Shown: positions 8,143 through 16,414, counted from the stretch's first letter. The stretch: DNA of 39,144 bases from Lachnospiraceae bacterium UBA5895 (GCA_002431915.1 DJEP01000070.1:600-39743), one strand, 5' to 3'. Notes: generated by a model from the sequence alone, not told the origin. Numbers and translations are program-made.

Positions 8143-9171
8143 CTATTCTTTGCGGTAAAGGTCATCCAGCTGGTTCTGCACCGTCCGCAGGGTTCCGATG
8201 ACCTTGTCATAATCCATTCTCTTGGGACCTATGATTCCTATGGTTCCCTTCATGCCTTCGCCCAATTCATAAGTAGCTGTGACAACACTGCAATCTTTCA
8301 TGCTCTGTACCGGTGTCTCGTCTCCGATGTACACCTGAATACCGGTGCTGCCCTCATCTGCCAGAGATTCCTGAATCAGACCGCCCAGCTGCTGTTTTTC
8401 TTCGAAGGCATTTATCAGTTTGCTTGCTTTGGACTGATCTGCCAGTTCCGGATACCGGAAAATATTGTTGGCACCGCTGGTATAGATCTCCAGGTCTTCA
8501 TCTGCCTTGATGGCATCTGTCACAGCATCAATCACCTCACTGACGATCTCACTGTGGATTCCGGCCTGCTGTTTCATCGCTGCGATCATTCCCAAATTGA
8601 TCTCCTCCATGGATAATCCATTGAGGTGGGTATTCAGCAGAATGTTCAGCTTCAGCAATGTCTCATCATCCAGTTCCTGATCCACCGCCAGAATATTGTT
8701 CTTGATCACATTGCCTTCGGCAACGATGACTGCCAGAATCTGTCCGGCATCCACCCGGGACAGCTGGATGAATTTTACCTTGTTGCGATGTACCTGCGGA
8801 GCACTGATCATGGTGGCGTACTGTGTGTTCTGAGCCAGGGTCTTCACTACCTGCTTTAACAGGTTCTCCAACTTATCCTGTCTCTCCAGAAGCATATCCT
8901 TCATCTCATTGACTTCCTGCTCTCTGGCAGCCATCATGGTATCCACATAGAAGCGATATCCCTTATCGGAAGGAATTCTTCCTGCGGAAGTGTGCGGTTG
9001 TATGATATAACCCATCTCTTCCAGATCCGCCATCTCATTCCGGATGGTTGCCGAGCTTAAATTCAGATCCGTGTATTTCGAAATGGTTCTGCTGCCTACC
9101 GGCTCCCCCGTTTCCAAGTAGTTCCGGATAATGGCTTGCAATATAATTGTTTTTCTGTCATCCAATTGCAT
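8143..9171 (-). CDS. hrcA: HrcA heat-inducible transcriptional repressor
   Basis: The product is 342 residues from ATG 9171 (MQLDDRKTIILQAIIRNYLE). An upstream in-frame ATG at 9204 lies inside the CIRCE operator and has no ribosome site, whereas AAAGGAAG sits 7 bases before 9171. Residues about 1-70 form the winged-helix DNA-binding domain (GEPVGSRTISK, then LSSATIRNEMADLEEMGYI). The rest is the GAF-like dimerisation domain with the family C-terminus (GIIGPKRMDYDKVIGTLRTV). HrcA represses the class I heat-shock genes by binding CIRCE and needs GroEL for activity in other Firmicutes. Its position at the head of the operon makes it autoregulated. Confidence 0.97.
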   Translation of the reverse strand: MQLDDRKTIILQAIIRNYLETGEPVGSRTISKYTDLNLSSATIRNEMADLEEMGYIIQPHTSAGRIPSDKGYRFYVDTMMAAREQEVNEMKDMLLERQDKLENLLKQVVKTLAQNTQYATMISAPQVHRNKVKFIQLSRVDAGQILAVIVAEGNVIKNNILAVDQELDDETLLKLNILLNTHLNGLSMEEINLGMIAAMKQQAGIHSEIVSEVIDAVTDAIKADEDLEIYTSGANNIFRYPELADQSKASKLINAFEEKQQLGGLIQESLADEGSTGIQVYIGDETPVQSMKDCSVVTATYELGEGMKGTIGIIGPKRMDYDKVIGTLRTVQNQLDDLYRKE

Positions 9172-9193
9172 TCCATCACTTCCTTTGGGATTA

Positions 9194-9220
9194 TTAGCAC
9201 TCATCTAAAAGGAGTGCTAA
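9194..9220 (-). promoter_or_regulatory. CIRCE operator (HrcA binding site)
   Basis: TTAGCACTC (9194-9202), nine spacer bases, then GAGTGCTAA (9212-9220): an exact match to the CIRCE consensus. It lies just downstream of the hrcA promoter -10 box and 22 bases above the chosen start codon. Confidence 0.98.
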
Positions 9221-9234
9221 CATCTTCTTATCCT

Positions 9235-9263
9235 AAAATAGCACTACAGGATATTATTGTCAA
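9235..9263 (-). promoter_or_regulatory. Sigma-A promoter of the hrcA-dnaJ operon
   Basis: TTGACA (9258-9263), a 17-base spacer and TATTTT (9235-9240) on the minus strand. The CIRCE palindrome begins about 14 bases after the -10, so HrcA bound there would cover the transcription start. Confidence 0.85.
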
Positions 9264-9321
9264 CCGATTTTCCGGAAAATAATTCTAAACAAAATATTAA
9301 AAAAAAATATTCAGAGCCCCA

Positions 9322-9358
9322 TTCGCAAAACAAAGAAGAACCGGTACTATTTGAGTAC
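9322..9358 (-). terminator. Terminator overlapping the stop of the DUF2142-like gene
   Basis: GGTACT and AGTACC (9343-9358) form a short stem around the TAG stop. On the minus strand a T-rich run (GGTTCTTCTTTGTTTT) follows it. The stem is short and efficiency is uncertain. Confidence 0.5.
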
Positions 9359-10741
9359 CAGTCCTGTCTCTAAATATACGGGAAGCGCCCGTACATATAC
9401 CATATCTATTGTGCCCCCGATAATGATCAGGAAGCATACCGCTATGCCTGCGTTTACCAGCCATCTCGGAAAAGTCTTGCCTCTGAAACTGATTTCCGAA
9501 AGCTTCTGAATTCCTTTTACCATGTAATACATTAGTGGAATCAGTGCCGGGAGCAGGTAACGTCCCTGGTTCTGATAATCCGTGGTATACGCATAATAAA
9601 TCGTCAGAAAAGCCGGCATGAAAATACAGTACAGCATATTTATATGGAAGAACCACTCTCTTCCGGATATCTTCCGTCGTTTTTTATAACAGATCAGATA
9701 CAGAAGTGCTCCCACAATGCCCGCGGTGAAAAATACTTTATATGCCCGATACAGCCAGATGGATCCATAGATGGACATGGAACCGAATGCCGCCACAAAA
9801 CTGTGGAACAGTCCGGACAGGGTATAACGCTCCCGGAGCATTTCGAATACTGTATATTCCATGGACTGATAGGTCTGCATGGTCAGAGGATTCACGCTCT
9901 CTATTGCATACTGTATTGCCATTTTTTCCCGAGTGGCAAGTCCTAACAGGTCCCCGTCCAGTACGATATAACTGCGGATGAACCACCATCCGATCCCTAT
10001 CAGAACCACTGCCGCAATAAAGCAGCCGTATTTTAACATCTTCTTCCAGTCATAAGAATAGCCGCCGCTCTCCTTTTTCTGTAAAAAGAACATTACAAAC
10101 AGCAAAATGCAGCTTACGATATATCCATAGGCATTATAATAAGAAAGTGCGCATAAAATAATGCCTCCGCTCATCCACAAACTGTTCCGGGCATTGATGC
10201 CGTCCTGGTAGGCACAGATCAGCGCGTATACCATCATTGCCGTGGACAGCATACAGCAGGAATCGGTATTTACATAGGTGTGCATGAACAATCCTTCCGG
10301 CAGGTAGGTCACCGCAAAGCAGAACAGCCAACGGAATCTGTCATCTTGAAAGACTCTTTTACCTATAAAATATACGACGATCGCCATCAGCAGTCCGAAT
10401 GTCACATTCACCAGGCGTGCGGTGTAGAGCAGCGCGATCTCGGATTCTGTGAACAGACTGACAAAACGCATAATGCAGCCCTGCACAATATAGGGAAATG
10501 CATTATACAGTGCATAGGAAAATCCATACGCCGGGATCCGCACCTCTTCCTCCAGTCCCGTGGGAATCTTACCGTATTTGCAGATAAACTGCGGAATCAG
10601 ATATCTCGCGTGTTCATCCGGAGGATTGCCGAACAGCGGAGGTGTATTGGCAAGGGGCTGCAGCAGGGCGATGGTAAGCGCCAGCGTCAGAAATCCCAGC
10701 AGATATAATGTAAAAATAATCTTTTCTGATTTTTTCTGCAT
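9347..10741 (-). CDS. Polytopic membrane protein, DUF2142 / GT-C glycosyltransferase-like
   Basis: I use ATG 10741 (464 residues, MQKKSEK) because GAAGGA lies 7 bases before it. The frame's earlier ATG at 10759 has no ribosome site. After the first membrane helix comes NPPDEHARYLIPQ. An acidic Asp/Glu pair in the first extracellular loop, followed by some ten further helices, is the layout of GT-C lipid-phosphosugar-dependent glycosyltransferases and of the DUF2142 family. It probably transfers a sugar on the outer membrane face, with unknown substrate. Terminal hydrophobic helices at 9400-9480 complete the fold. It stands alone between a GC-rich hairpin and the heat-shock promoter. Confidence 0.65.
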   Translation of the reverse strand: MQKKSEKIIFTLYLLGFLTLALTIALLQPLANTPPLFGNPPDEHARYLIPQFICKYGKIPTGLEEEVRIPAYGFSYALYNAFPYIVQGCIMRFVSLFTESEIALLYTARLVNVTFGLLMAIVVYFIGKRVFQDDRFRWLFCFAVTYLPEGLFMHTYVNTDSCCMLSTAMMVYALICAYQDGINARNSLWMSGGIILCALSYYNAYGYIVSCILLFVMFFLQKKESGGYSYDWKKMLKYGCFIAAVVLIGIGWWFIRSYIVLDGDLLGLATREKMAIQYAIESVNPLTMQTYQSMEYTVFEMLRERYTLSGLFHSFVAAFGSMSIYGSIWLYRAYKVFFTAGIVGALLYLICYKKRRKISGREWFFHINMLYCIFMPAFLTIYYAYTTDYQNQGRYLLPALIPLMYYMVKGIQKLSEISFRGKTFPRWLVNAGIAVCFLIIIGGTIDMVYVRALPVYLETGLVLK

Positions 10742-10781
10742 TCTGTCATCCTTCAACATTTTTGATCAATAATGGTACAAA

Positions 10782-10812
10782 GACCCCAAAGTGATTATTC
10801 AACTTTGGGGTC
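10782..10812 (-). terminator. GC-rich 11-bp hairpin upstream of the DUF2142-like gene
   Basis: GACCCCAAAGT (10782-10792) pairs exactly with 10802-10812 across nine bases. On the minus strand TCTTTGTACC follows, a weak U-tract. It could stop transcripts arriving from the right or sit in the leader of the membrane-protein gene. Confidence 0.5.
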
Positions 10813-10830
10813 TGATAGATCACCACCCAT

Positions 10831-10983
10831 ATAATTATCCAGAACCTTATTCGCAAAACCGCACCTGCGGTGCTTTTCTTTTGCTCATAAGGTTACGTCG
10901 TCATATAAAAATGAGCAAGTATTCTTACGAATGCAAGCATTCGACGTATACTTTGCTCATTTTATCTGACTCTGGATAATTAT
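10831..10983 (-). mobile_element. 153-bp hairpin element with 13-bp terminal inverted repeats (copy 1)
   Basis: The ends ATAATTATCCAGA (10831-10843) and TCTGGATAATTAT (10971-10983) are perfect inverted repeats. Inside are two hairpins. A small one is centred on GCACCTGCGGTGC (10861-10873). A long imperfect one (10908-10963) has arms AAAATGAGCAA.. and ..TTTGCTCATTTT around ATGCAAGCAT. On the minus strand the long hairpin is followed by a TTTTTATATG run, so it works as the terminator of the DUF6465 gene, whose TAA falls inside the right-hand repeat. It shares TATCCAGA ends, the following GTCA or ACC bases and the CAAGC centre with the element at 13427-13520. No coding capacity. Confidence 0.65.
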
Positions 10984-11483
10984 ATGTAGAAGCTACCGGT
11001 GGTCTCTTTGTTCATTACATAATAAACCATGTTCTCTTCGGGCTTTACATACAGCTCTACGCTGGTCAGATCAGCTGCCTTCTGCTTCAGGTCGTATTTC
11101 CATACATCCCTGGCGATCTTCATCAGATCTTCCTGAGAGTAGGATTTGCCGCCGAACTGCACGCTGATCTCGCTCTTTAACTCTGCCTTCCCGGCTCCGG
11201 GCTTCTTAGCAGGTGCTGCTTTCTTAGCAGTCTCCTTCTTTACTGTTTCCTTCTTTGCAGTCCGCTTCCTGGCTGCAGGCTTCTTCGCCTCTGCCTTTAC
11301 GGGTTCTTTTGCAGATGCCTTCTCAGGTGCCTTTTCCTCTTCCTTCGCTACAGGTGCCTTCTCAGCTTCCTTTACAGCGGTTGCATTTTCTGTCTTAACT
11401 GGAGTTGTCGGTGCTGCTTTCTTCACTTCTGCCTTAGGCGCTTCCGCCTTCGCTGCTGCTACAGTTTTCTTAACTACTGCCAT
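10980..11483 (-). CDS. DUF6465-type protein with Ala/Lys-rich histone-like tail
   Basis: The protein has 167 residues. Roughly the first 100 are low-complexity Ala/Lys/Pro/Glu, with KKPAARKRTAKK-type repeats resembling histone H1 or the tails of bacterial HU-like proteins. The last 65 or so form a compact domain (from SEISVQFGGKSYSQEDL to VYYVMNKETTGSFYI) that I recognise from Lachnospiraceae as DUF6465. Nothing catalytic is visible. The basic tail suggests nucleic acid or polyanion binding, which is inference. It has its own TTGACA/TACACT promoter (11570-11598), a leader hairpin (AGTGCC, 11541-11546, with GGCACT, 11554-11559) and an AGAAGGGAG ribosome site. The stop codon lies in the terminal repeat of the downstream hairpin element. 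Confidence 0.8.
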   Translation of the reverse strand: MAVVKKTVAAAKAEAPKAEVKKAAPTTPVKTENATAVKEAEKAPVAKEEEKAPEKASAKEPVKAEAKKPAARKRTAKKETVKKETAKKAAPAKKPGAGKAELKSEISVQFGGKSYSQEDLMKIARDVWKYDLKQKAADLTSVELYVKPEENMVYYVMNKETTGSFYI

Positions 11484-11569
11484 GTTACCGTCTCCCTTCT
11501 GTACGAATCTTGTACAAAAAATATTTTCATTCTCCTCACAAGTGCCATATTACGGCACTCGATAAGGGT

Positions 11570-11598
11570 AGTGTATTCCATTTCCCTATAATTGTCAA
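11570..11598 (-). promoter_or_regulatory. Sigma-A promoter of the DUF6465 gene
   Basis: TTGACA (11593-11598), 17 bases, TACACT (11570-11575) on the minus strand. It sits immediately after the uppP stop codon, so the small gene is transcribed independently of uppP. Confidence 0.75.
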
Positions 11599-11601
11599 CT
11601 G

Positions 11602-12513
11602 TTATGCGAATACAAGGAAGTACAGTAATACAACGATGCCCAGTGCAATACGATACCATCCGAAGACTTTAAAGTCATGCTTCTTGATGTATCCCATCAG
11701 GAAACGGAGCACGAACAGGGATACGATAAAGGATACCACTGTACCGATCAGCAGACATGCCAGTTCTATTCCCGTAAATGCGAATCCGAACTTCAGCACC
11801 TTCAGAAGGCTGGCTCCGAACATGACGGGAATCGCCAGGAAAAAGGTGAATTCCGCTGCTACCGTTCTGGAGATACCGATGACGATGGCTCCTAAAATCG
11901 TAGCTCCGGAGCGGGAGGTTCCGGGCAGTGCCGCAGCCACCAGCTGGCACAATCCGATGATCAGTGCATCTCTGTAAGTCAGCTGTGACAGTTTCGTGGT
12001 AGTCGGTACACGGTTCTTATTCCAGTTCTCGATCACGATGAACAGAACACCCACCAGTACCAGCATCGCCGCTACCACGATGACCTGAACCGTCACGCCA
12101 CTACTTCCGATCTCTTTTTTGAAGGCTTCGCTCACTGCATCATCAAATAACAATCCGTAAACCACGGCAGGGATGCATGCCACGACGATCTTCACCCACA
12201 TCCAGAAAGCATCCATGCTTAATGCTACATTTCCTACGGTGAAATCTTTTTTGGATCTTATAATGCCGCCCTTTTTCGTCTGCTGATTTTTCTTCAGATA
12301 GAAGGGCCATATCTTGTTCCAGAACAGTACCACGACTGCTAAAATAGCTCCCAGCTGGATGACTACATCGAACATATCGAAAAAGTCTTCGCTGGTCTGC
12401 CTGAAAGGAATCAGGCGCTCCACCAGGATCAGATGTCCGGTGCTGCTGATAGGCAGCCACTCGGTAATACCTTCTACAATACCGTAGATAATTGCTTTGA
12501 TGATTTCTAACAT
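11602..12513 (-). CDS. uppP: Undecaprenyl-diphosphatase UppP (BacA)
   Basis: This is a 303-residue polytopic protein. The N-terminal signature EGITEWLPISSTGHLIL and the second signature PGTSRSGATI are both complete, with their catalytic Glu, Ser and Arg. It dephosphorylates undecaprenyl pyrophosphate to recycle the lipid carrier for peptidoglycan and other wall polymers, and gives bacitracin resistance when abundant. It is somewhat longer than the E. coli protein because of a charged cytoplasmic loop (KKNQQTKKGGIIRSKKDF, about residue 85), common in Clostridia. It begins 36 bases after the patatin-like gene and probably shares its transcript. Confidence 0.97.
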   Translation of the reverse strand: MLEIIKAIIYGIVEGITEWLPISSTGHLILVERLIPFRQTSEDFFDMFDVVIQLGAILAVVVLFWNKIWPFYLKKNQQTKKGGIIRSKKDFTVGNVALSMDAFWMWVKIVVACIPAVVYGLLFDDAVSEAFKKEIGSSGVTVQVIVVAAMLVLVGVLFIVIENWNKNRVPTTTKLSQLTYRDALIIGLCQLVAAALPGTSRSGATILGAIVIGISRTVAAEFTFFLAIPVMFGASLLKVLKFGFAFTGIELACLLIGTVVSFIVSLFVLRFLMGYIKKHDFKVFGWYRIALGIVVLLYFLVFA

Positions 12514-12549
12514 TTCTTTTCTCTCTATACTTTCTTATATTTTTAATAC

Positions 12550-13404
12550 TTACTTTTCCAGATAAGCCAGCAAATCTTCGTAGCGGGCTTCCGCTTCCCG
12601 ATATCCCTCTTCGTATAAGGCAATCAGTTTGTCTTTGTCTTTCTCGATACGTCCCACATCGCTCTTTTTCTGAGGGCGGATCACGAATGCCTGCCCTCTT
12701 TTCTCCTGTCTGTCGATGTAGTCCAGGCACTCATTGTAACGGATGTGCCGGTCCGCCATGAGTTCATATACTTTAGGATATTTCAGATATCTGAGTTTTA
12801 TGAGTGCCAGCTGGGATGCGGATGCGGGTTTTCTCACAAAGCCCACCTCTTTGGTCATGACCACGATATTTTTGCGATTGCCGTCCAGGATGGATTTCTC
12901 CAGGGGAATCGCATCGCTGATGCCGCCGTCCAGATATACTTTTCCATCGATCTTCACATTCCGTGCTACTAACGGCAGGGATGCAGATGCCCGGATCTTG
13001 TCAATATCCTTGCGGATATCACGAACCCGCAGATACTCCGGCTGTCCCGTCTCGATGTTGGTCACCACACTGTAGGCCTTGCCGGGATATTTTTCAAAGG
13101 TCTCATAATCATAGGGATACAGGTAATCCGGAATCAGGTGATAACAGAAATCCACATTGAACAGATCTCCGCTGGTCACCAGGCTCTCCAGGCTGCAATA
13201 CCGTCTCGTATCCAGATAATCTACGCTGACGCTCAGTGCCCGTCCCTTTTGTCTGGACAGATAGCTGCACATGTGACACGCTCCGGCAGATACCCCGTAA
13301 ATATGGGAGAAGTCAATTCCTTTTTCGGTAAAAAAGTCCAACACTCCGGCGGTATAGACGCCCTTCATGCCACCGCCTTCCAATACCAGTCCTGCCTGAT
13401 ACAT
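12550..13404 (-). CDS. Patatin-like phospholipase (RssA/YjjU type)
   Basis: The start at ATG 13404 (MYQAGLVLEGGG, 284 residues) is supported by AAAGGAGAG six bases upstream. A longer frame begins with TTG inside the hairpin element and is rejected. The oxyanion loop EGGGMKGVYTAGVL, the nucleophile elbow GVSAGA (about residue 40) and the catalytic Asp in DGGISDAIPL (about residue 160) are all present, so a Ser-Asp dyad acyl hydrolase is expected. The C-terminal third (KRGQAFVIRPQKK) matches the bacterial YjjU-like subgroup. The natural substrate, a phospholipid or acyl ester, is unknown. No signal peptide is seen, so it is probably cytoplasmic or membrane-associated. It likely forms an operon with uppP. 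Confidence 0.9.
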   Translation of the reverse strand: MYQAGLVLEGGGMKGVYTAGVLDFFTEKGIDFSHIYGVSAGACHMCSYLSRQKGRALSVSVDYLDTRRYCSLESLVTSGDLFNVDFCYHLIPDYLYPYDYETFEKYPGKAYSVVTNIETGQPEYLRVRDIRKDIDKIRASASLPLVARNVKIDGKVYLDGGISDAIPLEKSILDGNRKNIVVMTKEVGFVRKPASASQLALIKLRYLKYPKVYELMADRHIRYNECLDYIDRQEKRGQAFVIRPQKKSDVGRIEKDKDKLIALYEEGYREAEARYEDLLAYLEK

Positions 13405-13426
13405 ACACTTCTCTCCTTTCTGCTCC

Positions 13427-13520
13427 TGCAACTATCCAGAACCACATCAGCAGATCGAAAGACTCATTCGTGCAAGCACGATTCGCTTTTCGATACGCTG
13501 CGTGACTCTAGATAGTTGCA
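13427..13520 (-). mobile_element. 94-bp hairpin element with terminal inverted repeats (copy 2)
   Basis: The ends TGCAACTATCCAGA (13427-13440) and TCTAGATAGTTGCA (13507-13520) are inverted repeats with one mismatch. The interior folds almost end to end on itself: ATCGAAA / TTTCGAT arms and the centre TTCGTGCAAGCACGA. The aminotransferase ends inside it, the TAG being part of the right repeat, and the patatin gene starts 23 bases beyond its left end. It resembles the element at 10831-10983 in its terminal TATCCAGA, the adjacent AGAGTCA and AGAACC bases and the CAAGC loop. It may terminate the aminotransferase transcript, although no clean U-tract follows. Confidence 0.65.
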
Positions 13521-14701
13521 TATTCCTCTTTGACAAATCTGCGCAAAGTTTCCAGGGATCTCTCTACTTTTTCAGTGTCCACACAGTAAGCCATGCGGAA
13601 ATATCCCGGTGCGCCGAAGGTGTCGCCCGGTACCAGGATCAGATCGTATTTCAGTGCCTTCTGGCTGAATACCCTGGCATCCTCCTCCAGTGCCTTCGGG
13701 AAAATATAGAAGGTTCCGCCGGGCTTCACGCAGGTGAATCCCAGGTCGGTCAGTTCTTTGTAGAGGATGTTCATATTCGTCTCATACACCGACAGATCCG
13801 CTGTCTTGTCCAGCACCTGTGCCACTGCCAGCTGGATAATGGAGGGAGGACAGTTATGTCCGATACCGCGGGAGATCTGTCCGCACATATTGATCATGGT
13901 CTCCGCTTCCTCACATGCCGGATTCACTGCCACATAACCGATACGCTCTCCCGGCAGTGACAGAGATTTGGAGAAAGAATAGCACATGATGGTATTGTCA
14001 TAAAAATAGGATACACAGGGACTGTCTACACCTTCAAACACGATCTCACGATAAGGTTCGTCGGAGATCAGGTAAATAATATGACCGTATTCCCTGGACT
14101 TTTCTCTCAGGATATCTGCCAGTCTCTGCAGTGTCGGGGTGGAATATACCACACCGGAGGGATTGTTGGGAGTATTGATCAGTACTGCCTTGACCTTCTC
14201 CGTCAGCATCTCCTCAAATGCCTCGAAATTGATCTGGAAGTTCTCCAGATCGGGCGGAACTACCTTAAGCACGGCTCCGGTGAGATCTACATAAGGATGA
14301 TACTCCGGGAAAAACGGTGCAAAAGTCAGGATCTCATCTCCCGGCTCTGTTACCAGTCGAAAGGCATGTGCCAGCGCTCCCGCCGCACCGGATGCCATGA
14401 AAATGTGCTCCTTACGATAGGGCAGACCATATCTCTGTTCCAAATTCTCCGCAATGGCTTCTCTCACACTGGTAATACCGAGACTGGGACTGTAGCCGTG
14501 CAGTTCCAACGGTTCTCTCGTCGCCAGCATATGAATCATACGGTCCGTAAATTCTCTGGGAACCGGAACGGAAGGATTCCCCAGGCTGTAATCAAATACA
14601 TTCTCGTATCCGATTTCCTGTCCTCTTGCCGTAGCGAATTCCGAAAGCTGCCGGATCACTGATTTTCCAGACAGCATGTCTTTGTATTTCTGAACTAACA
14701 T
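13508..14701 (-). CDS. PLP-dependent class I/II aminotransferase
   Basis: I start at ATG 14701 (MLVQKYKDML, 397 residues), which has GGGAG about 9 bases upstream. The alternative ATG at 14716 has no ribosome site. The fold-type I aminotransferase marks are present: NTPNNPSG (substrate and PLP contacts), SDEPYREIVF (Asp contacting the pyridine nitrogen), SFSKSLSLPGERIGY (Schiff-base Lys) and FRMAYC near the C-terminus (carboxylate-binding Arg). It is in the AspB-like group; the amino acid substrate cannot be read from sequence. It follows the GGDEF gene by 33 bases in the same direction and is probably cotranscribed. The 3' end lies in a hairpin element. Confidence 0.92.
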   Translation of the reverse strand: MLVQKYKDMLSGKSVIRQLSEFATARGQEIGYENVFDYSLGNPSVPVPREFTDRMIHMLATREPLELHGYSPSLGITSVREAIAENLEQRYGLPYRKEHIFMASGAAGALAHAFRLVTEPGDEILTFAPFFPEYHPYVDLTGAVLKVVPPDLENFQINFEAFEEMLTEKVKAVLINTPNNPSGVVYSTPTLQRLADILREKSREYGHIIYLISDEPYREIVFEGVDSPCVSYFYDNTIMCYSFSKSLSLPGERIGYVAVNPACEEAETMINMCGQISRGIGHNCPPSIIQLAVAQVLDKTADLSVYETNMNILYKELTDLGFTCVKPGGTFYIFPKALEEDARVFSQKALKYDLILVPGDTFGAPGYFRMAYCVDTEKVERSLETLRRFVKEEYATI

Positions 14702-14734
14702 ACTATGCTCTCCCATCCGCGCTGTCTGCGCTGT

Positions 14735-16363
14735 TTATTTGATCTCTGTAAACTTATCTCTGGACTTTTCCGTGGACAGACAGATGCCGTCTCTTCCACA
14801 GTTTTTCGCCTTATAGAGAAGATCATCCGCTCTGGATGTGAAATCCCACTCTCTGTTATTCCCCACCGGTACTCTTGCAAACACGCCCTGACTGATGGAT
14901 ACGTATTTGCTGCAGTTGCTCCGCTCATGGGGCATTTTTAATTTGCGGACTTCCCTGAGGATGTCTTCCGATTTTCTCCGGATCTGTTCCGCTGTCATCC
15001 CGGTGTACAGGATCATGAATTCATCTCCGCCGTATCTGGCACAGAATACCTTGCCCGGCATCTGTATCTTTCGCAGGACTCCTGCAATGGCTTTCAGGCA
15101 CCGGTCTCCCATCAGGTGACCGTAGTGGTCATTGTACTCTTTGAAGAAATCAATATCCATCAGTTCTACGCCCAGAATCTTTTCTTCCGCATAAGCGTGT
15201 TCAAAACAGCCGGTAAAATATTCATGCAGGTATGTCCGGTTGGCAAGCCCTGTCAGTTCATCATGCATTGCCAGATTCTCCAGTGCCTCATTGGATGCCT
15301 GCATGTTTTCCCAGTCCATTGTGACATTCTTCAACCGATCCTGCAGTTCCATGACATTGACCAGTGCCTGGCGGTTCTCCTGCCGGAATTTCTCATAGAC
15401 TTCAAAATACTTCTGGGTATATGTGATATACTCCTGCATGTTCCCACTGTTTAAAATGCTTTGCGCCTTAAAGGGATACAAATCCAGGTAAATATTATAA
15501 TGCTCTTCTACACCTTTCTCATCAATGATACGAATCAGCCGTTCTAAATAGTTTCCATCCGGTAAAATCGTAAAAATGCCGGCCAGGATCACCAGGTTGT
15601 CCAAAATATCATCGAAGGTATCGTGATCCTCCAGGCGCTTCAGGACGTCCGCCGCCAGCTTCGCAGCTTCTTCATCGTGTCCCTTCACCGCTTCGCAGGG
15701 AATCCGATACATTTCCACCTTTATATGAGAATAGTAACAGTCCGGGTCTCTGCGGAGGATCTCTTCGATATCTTCCAGCATCTCCAGTGCCTGTTCATTC
15801 TCCCTCTGGTACAAGTGGCAGCAGCCAGCCTCGATCATGCAGTTGATCTTATTATAATTGAGATAATGGCTGTCCTCCGACCGGTTATAGCAGTCGATTG
15901 CCGTACGGTAATGCCGGATTGCCTCCTGCCGCAGTCTCATCCGCACCAGGGTGTAGGCAATGTTGCTCTCCGCCATTCCCTGTACGTAATAGAAATGATA
16001 CTTCTCCGCATACTGGAGACTGTTGTAATAAGAACTGAGTGCCACCATCCGGTTATTTTTCCGGTCGGACGCCGCTCCCATCATATTGTAGGTTCGCGCC
16101 AGCAGTTCATACATCTCAGAGTTTTTCAGATATCCTATGCATTCCGTCAGACTCTGTATCGTACTCTCATATTGACCATTCTGCCAGTAATATTCCGCCA
16201 GATAATACAGTCCGAGTCCCGCCAGCTTCTGGGATCCGGTATCCGCCGCATATTCCAGTACTTTCTGACAGGTCTCGTTATCCAGGCATTTGCCGTTCTC
16301 TCTCTGCCGCATTATTTCGTCTATGAAATTTTGAACGGTCTGTGGTAAGCCGCTGAAATCCAT
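14735..16363 (-). CDS. Cytoplasmic diguanylate cyclase with TPR-like sensory region
   Basis: The protein has 542 residues and no membrane segments. The first 350 or so residues are helical repeats of TPR type (for example GLYYLAEYYWQNGQYESTI, LLARTYNMMGAASDRKNN), then a short coiled coil (about 340-375). A C-terminal GGDEF domain contains DELTGLANR and an intact RYGGDEF active site (about 15010-15045), so c-di-GMP synthesis is expected. The usual RxxD inhibitory site just before GGDEF is absent (MPGK in its place), suggesting no product inhibition of the classical kind. The TPR part probably senses a peptide or partner protein, as in other Lachnospiraceae cyclases. It has a sigma-A promoter at 16415-16444 and leads into the aminotransferase gene. 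Confidence 0.93.
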   Translation of the reverse strand: MDFSGLPQTVQNFIDEIMRQRENGKCLDNETCQKVLEYAADTGSQKLAGLGLYYLAEYYWQNGQYESTIQSLTECIGYLKNSEMYELLARTYNMMGAASDRKNNRMVALSSYYNSLQYAEKYHFYYVQGMAESNIAYTLVRMRLRQEAIRHYRTAIDCYNRSEDSHYLNYNKINCMIEAGCCHLYQRENEQALEMLEDIEEILRRDPDCYYSHIKVEMYRIPCEAVKGHDEEAAKLAADVLKRLEDHDTFDDILDNLVILAGIFTILPDGNYLERLIRIIDEKGVEEHYNIYLDLYPFKAQSILNSGNMQEYITYTQKYFEVYEKFRQENRQALVNVMELQDRLKNVTMDWENMQASNEALENLAMHDELTGLANRTYLHEYFTGCFEHAYAEEKILGVELMDIDFFKEYNDHYGHLMGDRCLKAIAGVLRKIQMPGKVFCARYGGDEFMILYTGMTAEQIRRKSEDILREVRKLKMPHERSNCSKYVSISQGVFARVPVGNNREWDFTSRADDLLYKAKNCGRDGICLSTEKSRDKFTEIK

Positions 16364-16414
16364 CCTGTTCCCTTTCCGGTAAATTCCCTGCTTCCCCTTG
16401 TTTTCTAAATAGTT

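Noticed and set aside
8115..8210. Longer GrpE start overlapping hrcA
   Set aside because: The added 31 residues do not look like GrpE and the ribosome site supports 8117.
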